Below are positions 7,278-10,444 of a stretch of DNA of 10,444 nucleotides, piece after piece. The notes under the pieces were generated by a model. It was given only the letters and a program-made list of their open reading frames with translations. It was not told the origin of the DNA and did no database searches. Positions within the stretch are counted from its first letter, which is position 1. Each line of letters begins with the position of its first letter. Source of the DNA: an uncultured Lachnospiraceae bacterium (GTDB lineage Bacteria; Bacillota; Clostridia; Lachnospirales; Lachnospiraceae). The DNA lies in contig CANQQN010000056.1 in NCBI GenBank assembly GCA_947625995.1, positions 1-10,444 on the forward strand, in the 5' to 3' direction. Both the position numbers and the translations under genes were made by a program.

Positions 7278-8702
7278 ATGCAAGAGTTTGAAAAAATGGT
7301 TTATCCGGAAGTGATTCTTCCGGAATTTCCTGATCACAGTGTAAGCATCACAGAGTTTGGAGCGGTGGAGGGCGGCATGGTCTCCAACACGAAAGCCATA
7401 AAAGAAGCGGTGGAAGCGGTACATCAGGCAGGCGGCGGCAGGGTGGTGATCCCGGCGGGCGTCTGGCTTACAGGCCCTATCACGCTGCTTTCTAATGTGG
7501 AACTGCACACAGAGAACGGCGCGTTCATTCTTTTCTCTCACGATGAGGAAGAATATCCGTTGATCAAAACCTCCTATGAGGGAGAAGACCGCATTCGTGC
7601 CACCTCTCCCATCAACGCCCAAAACGCGGAGAATATCGCCATTACCGGCGAAGGCACCTTTGACGGAAACGGACAGCTGTGGCGGTTGATGAAGCGGTCC
7701 AAGACTACGAACAGTCAGTGGAAACAGCTTCTTGCCAGAGGCGGCGTGACCAAGGGGGAAGGCGAGCGGGAGGTATGGTTCCCCTCACAGTCCTCTTATG
7801 ACGGGCATATGGCGAAGGATATTAAGCCCGACGAAGAAAATGCCCTTGAGCGGGCGAAGCCGTATTTTGACTATTACCGTCCGGTGCTTGTAAGTCTGGT
7901 TGGGTGCAAAAAGGTACTCCTTGAGGGCGTTACCTTCCAGAATTCCCCTGCATGGAATGTGCATCCGCTGTTCTGCGAGCATGTAACCATCAGGGATGTG
8001 TTTATCCGCAATCCATGGAACGCCCAGAACGGCGACGGTCTTGATCTGGAATCCTGCAGATATGTGAATATCGTCAATACCCGTTTTGATGTGGGCGACG
8101 ACGCCATCTGCATGAAGGCCGGAAAAAATGCGCCGGCCCGCAAGATTCCCGTTCCTACGGAATATGTGACCATCAGGGACTGCATCGTGTATCATGGACA
8201 CGGCGGTTTCGTGGCGGGCAGTGAGATGAGCCGCGGTCTGAGAAATATCAAGGTGCAGAACTGTACCTTTGTGGGCACGGACATCGGGATCCGTTTTAAG
8301 AGCACGCTGGGAAGAGGTGGCGTGGTGGAGGATATCCTGCTGGACGGCATCCGCATGATCGACATTCCCAAGCAGGCGATCCTGTTTACCATGGCCTACA
8401 GCGGCGCGTTGGATGAGAGCGCCATTGTGCCGGAGGACATACCGGAGTTTCAGAATATCGTTATGAAGAACATCACCTGTCAGGGCTGCGGTCAGGCGAT
8501 TCAGGTGGACGGCTTAAAACAGTTGCCGATCCACGACCTTTATTTTGAGGACGTGAATATTGTGTCAAGGTTCGGCATTCGTTGTGAGATGGCGCAGGAT
8601 ATCCATTTCCGGAATGTGACCATCACCAAAGAAGGAAAACCGGAGGAAACGAAGACTTTCAACGAAACCGTACAGGACGGCTTCAAATATGACATGTGGT
8701 GA
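7278..8702 (+). CDS. GH28 family polygalacturonase-type glycoside hydrolase
   Basis: The protein is a 474-aa right-handed beta-helix enzyme that hydrolyses galacturonan-type linkages. ATG at 7278 follows AGAGG at 7266-7270 by 7 nt. GH28 hallmarks are present in order: ITGEGTFDGNGQLWR near 122-136, NSPAWNVHP near 222-230, NGDGLD with Asp253, GDDAIC with Asp274 and Asp275, HGHGGFVAGSE with His308, and IRFKS with Arg339 and Lys341. The catalytic Asp triad and the His, Arg and Lys of the substrate site are all there, so it should be active. Whether it is an exo-polygalacturonase, a rhamnogalacturonan hydrolase or a specialised RG-II backbone enzyme cannot be decided. An insert of about 60 residues (roughly 140-200) between the GTFDG and NSP motifs is charged and may shape the active-site cleft. 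No signal peptide is seen. It lies 64 bp after its neighbour, in the same operon. Its last codon (TGG) and stop (TGA) fall within the left arm of a long palindrome. Confidence 0.95.
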   Translation: MQEFEKMVYPEVILPEFPDHSVSITEFGAVEGGMVSNTKAIKEAVEAVHQAGGGRVVIPAGVWLTGPITLLSNVELHTENGAFILFSHDEEEYPLIKTSYEGEDRIRATSPINAQNAENIAITGEGTFDGNGQLWRLMKRSKTTNSQWKQLLARGGVTKGEGEREVWFPSQSSYDGHMAKDIKPDEENALERAKPYFDYYRPVLVSLVGCKKVLLEGVTFQNSPAWNVHPLFCEHVTIRDVFIRNPWNAQNGDGLDLESCRYVNIVNTRFDVGDDAICMKAGKNAPARKIPVPTEYVTIRDCIVYHGHGGFVAGSEMSRGLRNIKVQNCTFVGTDIGIRFKSTLGRGGVVEDILLDGIRMIDIPKQAILFTMAYSGALDESAIVPEDIPEFQNIVMKNITCQGCGQAIQVDGLKQLPIHDLYFEDVNIVSRFGIRCEMAQDIHFRNVTITKEGKPEETKTFNETVQDGFKYDMW

Positions 8703-8760
8703 TCCCGAAGGAGATCAAGCGGCCGGCGAAGCCGGACATTTGATCTCACCGGGATCACCA
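8697..8760. repeat. Long imperfect palindrome beginning in the last codon of the GH28 gene
   Basis: TGGTGATCCCG at 8697-8707 is perfectly complementary to CGGGATCACCA at 8750-8760. Inside it, GAGATCAA (8711-8718) pairs with TTGATCTC (8740-8747), and CCGGC (8723-8727) pairs with GCCGG (8731-8735) around a GAA loop. Together these make one stacked stem of 24 pairs with small interruptions. No T run follows, so it resembles a REP-type palindrome more than an intrinsic terminator. Confidence 0.75.
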
Positions 8761-8981
8761 ACGACAAAATCAAAGAGTGCGAAGCACGGCATATGCGAAG
8801 CATATGGATTTTGGAGTCTGGAAAAGAAGGAGATCAAGCGACCGGCGAAGCCGGACATTTGATCTCACCGGGATCACCAACGACAAAATCAGAGAGTGCG
8901 AAGCACGGCATATGCGAAGCATATGGATTTTGGAGTCTGGAAAAGAAGGAGATCAAGCGGCCGGCGAAGCCGGACATTTGA
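8707..8981. repeat. 119-bp tandem direct repeat, 2.3 copies, with GCGAAGC mini-hairpins
   Basis: Copy 1 is 8707-8825, copy 2 is 8826-8944, and a truncated third copy of 37 bp is 8945-8981. Copies 1 and 2 differ at only two positions that I can see (8722 G against 8841 A, and 8773 A against 8892 G). Each full unit holds three small hairpins closed by the same GAA loop. CCGGC-GAA-GCCGG is at 8723-8735, 8842-8854 and 8961-8973. GTGC-GAA-GCAC is at 8777-8787 and 8896-8906. CATATGC-GAA-GCATATG is at 8790-8806 and 8909-8925. The seven GCGAAGC cores match a heptamer known to fold into an unusually stable DNA mini-hairpin. The array fills most of the 309-bp gap between GH28 and GH140. I see no credible gene there; short open frames across it are repeat translations. 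The remaining 8982-9011 holds only the leader of the next gene. Confidence 0.9.
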
Positions 8982-9011
8982 CAGTTTAGTATCGGAAAGT
9001 GAGGAAAGTGT

Positions 9012-10331
9012 ATGAAACCTTGGGAGTATGGCGCCCTGCGGGTGTCTGATAATAAAAAGTACATGCAGAACGGCGACAAGCCTTTTTTCTGGCTTGGAGA
9101 CACGGCGTGGCTGCTCCTTTGTAAATGTACAAAGGAGGAGATCGCCGATTATCTGGAAAACCGGGCCCAGAAGGGCTACAATGTGATTCAGATCACCATT
9201 TCCCACAAATGGCCCACGGAAAACGCGGAGCACGTGAACGCGTTTCTGGACAATGATATGTGTAAGCCGAACCTGACGCCGGGGGGCTTCTGGGAGACGC
9301 TGGACTATACGGTGAAAAAGGCGGAGGCGCTTGGCCTGTACTGCGGCTTGCTTCCCTGTTGGAGCGGACGGTACAAGGCAAAGGACCTTCGGGAAGACAA
9401 TGTGGAGGAATATATTACCTTTCTGGCAAACCGTTACAAGGATGCGCCCAACATCATCTGGATCACCGGCGGAGACTGCAAGGGCAGCGACGGCTTTGAC
9501 TTCTGGACACTGATGGGCCGGAAGTTAAAGGAACTGAATCCTGATAAGCTGGTGACCTTCCATCCCTTTGGCCGCACGGTGACAAGCGACTATTTCCCGG
9601 ATTCGGAGTGGATCGACTTTTATATGTTCCAGTCGGGACACCGCCGCTACGATCAGGTCAGCTTAAAGAAATGGGACGACAGCGCCACCATGGGTTATTA
9701 CTACGGCGAGGATAGCTGGCGGTATATCGACAGAGTAAAGGAATGCGGCAATCCCAAGCCGGTGCTTGACGGAGAGCCTTCTTACGAGCATATTCCTCAG
9801 GGCCTTCACGATCCCTCCCAGCCTTTCTGGCAGGATTATGATGTGCGCCGGTTTGCTTACTGGTCCGTACTGGCAGGCGCCTGCGGATTTACCTATGGGC
9901 ATGGCTCTATCATGCAGTTTTACAAGGGCGGAGACGACCCTGCGGCTTACGGCTGTTCTATCCCATGGAAGGACGCTATCCATAGCTCTGGCAACGATAA
10001 CATGGCGAAACTTGCGGCGCTGATGCGCTCTGTGGCATGGGAGACCGGAGAAGCGGCCCAGCAGCTTCTGGCCTGTGAGGAGGGCGAAAAGTATCAGCGG
10101 ATCTCCGCGTTTGCAGGGAAGGATTTTGCCATCTTCTACAGCTATACCGGCAGGAATATCGCCGTGAAGGGCGGTCTGCTGCCCTTGTCGCAGATGAGGG
10201 CTTACTGGATGGATCCGGTCAGCGGGACGAAAAGCTATATCGGCACCTTTGATACCGCGGGGGAACTGGAGTTTAAAAAGCCCATGGGAACCTTTACCCA
10301 TACGGACTGGCTGCTCATACTGGAAAAATAA
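9012..10331 (+). CDS. GH140 apiosidase-like glycoside hydrolase (DUF4038-type)
   Basis: This complete 439-aa (beta/alpha)8-type enzyme starts at an ATG preceded by GAGGAAAG (9001-9008). Residues 5-40 (YGALRVSDNKKYMQNGDKPF, then FWLGDTAWLLL) form the family's typical N-terminal block, followed by YLENRAQKGYNVIQI near 47-61. Likely catalytic acids are Asp155 in IIWITGGD and Glu255 in VLDGEPSYEH, which lie where the family has its acid/base and nucleophile. The final 85 or so residues form a small beta domain like the putative collagen-binding domain often found C-terminal to DUF4038 proteins. Characterised GH140 enzymes from Bacteroides release apiose linked to galacturonate in rhamnogalacturonan II, so that activity is the leading prediction here. 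No signal peptide is visible. Although separated from GH28 by the repeat array, no terminator with a T run or convincing promoter is seen between them, so it may still belong to the same operon. Confidence 0.88.
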   Translation: MKPWEYGALRVSDNKKYMQNGDKPFFWLGDTAWLLLCKCTKEEIADYLENRAQKGYNVIQITISHKWPTENAEHVNAFLDNDMCKPNLTPGGFWETLDYTVKKAEALGLYCGLLPCWSGRYKAKDLREDNVEEYITFLANRYKDAPNIIWITGGDCKGSDGFDFWTLMGRKLKELNPDKLVTFHPFGRTVTSDYFPDSEWIDFYMFQSGHRRYDQVSLKKWDDSATMGYYYGEDSWRYIDRVKECGNPKPVLDGEPSYEHIPQGLHDPSQPFWQDYDVRRFAYWSVLAGACGFTYGHGSIMQFYKGGDDPAAYGCSIPWKDAIHSSGNDNMAKLAALMRSVAWETGEAAQQLLACEEGEKYQRISAFAGKDFAIFYSYTGRNIAVKGGLLPLSQMRAYWMDPVSGTKSYIGTFDTAGELEFKKPMGTFTHTDWLLILEK

Positions 10332-10342
10332 AAGGTGAGAAA

Positions 10343-10402
10343 AGTACCGCAGGCTGCGCATAAACAGGTAAACTGCCGCAGTCTTCGGTACTATTTATTT
10401 CT
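10343..10402 (+). terminator. Probable terminator after the GH140 gene
   Basis: AGTACCG (10343-10349) pairs with CGGTACT (10386-10392), and inside it CTGCG (10354-10358) pairs with CGCAG (10377-10381). The stem is followed by the T-rich stretch atttatttcttt (10393-10404). It lies 11 bp after the GH140 stop, the expected place for the end of the operon. The loop is large, so efficiency is uncertain. Confidence 0.6.
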
Positions 10403-10408
10403 TTCCCC

Positions 10409-10437
10409 TTTGCATTTGGGGAGAACTATGGTATAAT
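10409..10437 (+). promoter_or_regulatory. Extended -10 promoter for a gene beyond the right edge
   Basis: TTTGCA at 10409-10414, a 17-bp spacer and a perfect TATAAT at 10432-10437 preceded by TGG (extended -10) form a good sigma-A promoter. CCCC at 10405-10408 and GGGG at 10418-10421 flank the -35 symmetrically and might mark an operator. The gene it drives is outside the window. Confidence 0.6.
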
Positions 10438-10444
10438 ATCCTCA

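Noticed and set aside
8707..8981. The array as a CRISPR
   Set aside because: There are only two full long repeats, directly abutting with no unique spacers, and no cas genes.
8978..8983. Perfect TTGACA at the end of the repeat array, as a promoter for GH140
   Set aside because: No -10-like sequence occurs at 16-18 bp spacing; the region there is the gene's ribosome binding site.
8777..8989. Small plus-strand open frames with repeated peptides
   Set aside because: They are translations of the 119-bp repeat. Since 119 is not a multiple of three, each copy is read in a different frame, so protein coding is not supported.

Overview
The window looks like part of a pectin-degradation gene cluster from a Gram-positive gut-type Clostridia, most likely a Lachnospiraceae relative. 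This rests on moderate GC, strong purine-rich Shine-Dalgarno sites, an AraC-type regulator set among glycoside hydrolases, and enzymes without signal peptides. The taxonomic placement is inference. No rRNA, tRNA, CRISPR array, transposase or phage gene is visible.

Layout. Bases 2-895 hold the C-terminal end of a large sugar-active protein cut by the window edge. A complete 701-aa (alpha/alpha)6-barrel glycoside hydrolase follows 21 bp later on the same strand. It meets an AraC-family regulator head-on at 3019-3022, where the two stop codons share a TTAA inside a 10-bp perfect hairpin that is probably the regulator's terminator. A 181-bp divergent control region (3886-4066) then drives the regulator leftwards and a second run of genes rightwards: a CE8 pectin methylesterase, a 693-aa protein of unrecognised family with a beta-sandwich plus alpha-barrel architecture, a GH28 polygalacturonase-type hydrolase and a GH140 apiosidase-like enzyme. 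The last gene is separated from GH28 by 309 bp carrying a 119-bp tandem repeat rich in GCGAAGC mini-hairpins. A stem-loop with a T-rich tail closes the run at about 10343-10402, and a good extended -10 promoter at the right edge starts another unit.

Working together. The methylesterase would expose galacturonate carboxylates, GH28 would cut galacturonan linkages, and GH140 enzymes are known to release apiose from galacturonate in rhamnogalacturonan II (RG-II). This combination suggests the end stage of homogalacturonan/RG-II breakdown. Every complete enzyme lacks a visible signal peptide, so the work is probably done in the cytoplasm on imported oligosaccharides. No transporter or lyase lies in the window. 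The 693-aa protein, the 701-aa hydrolase and the truncated first gene are the least understood parts, and the repeat array is the most unusual non-coding element.
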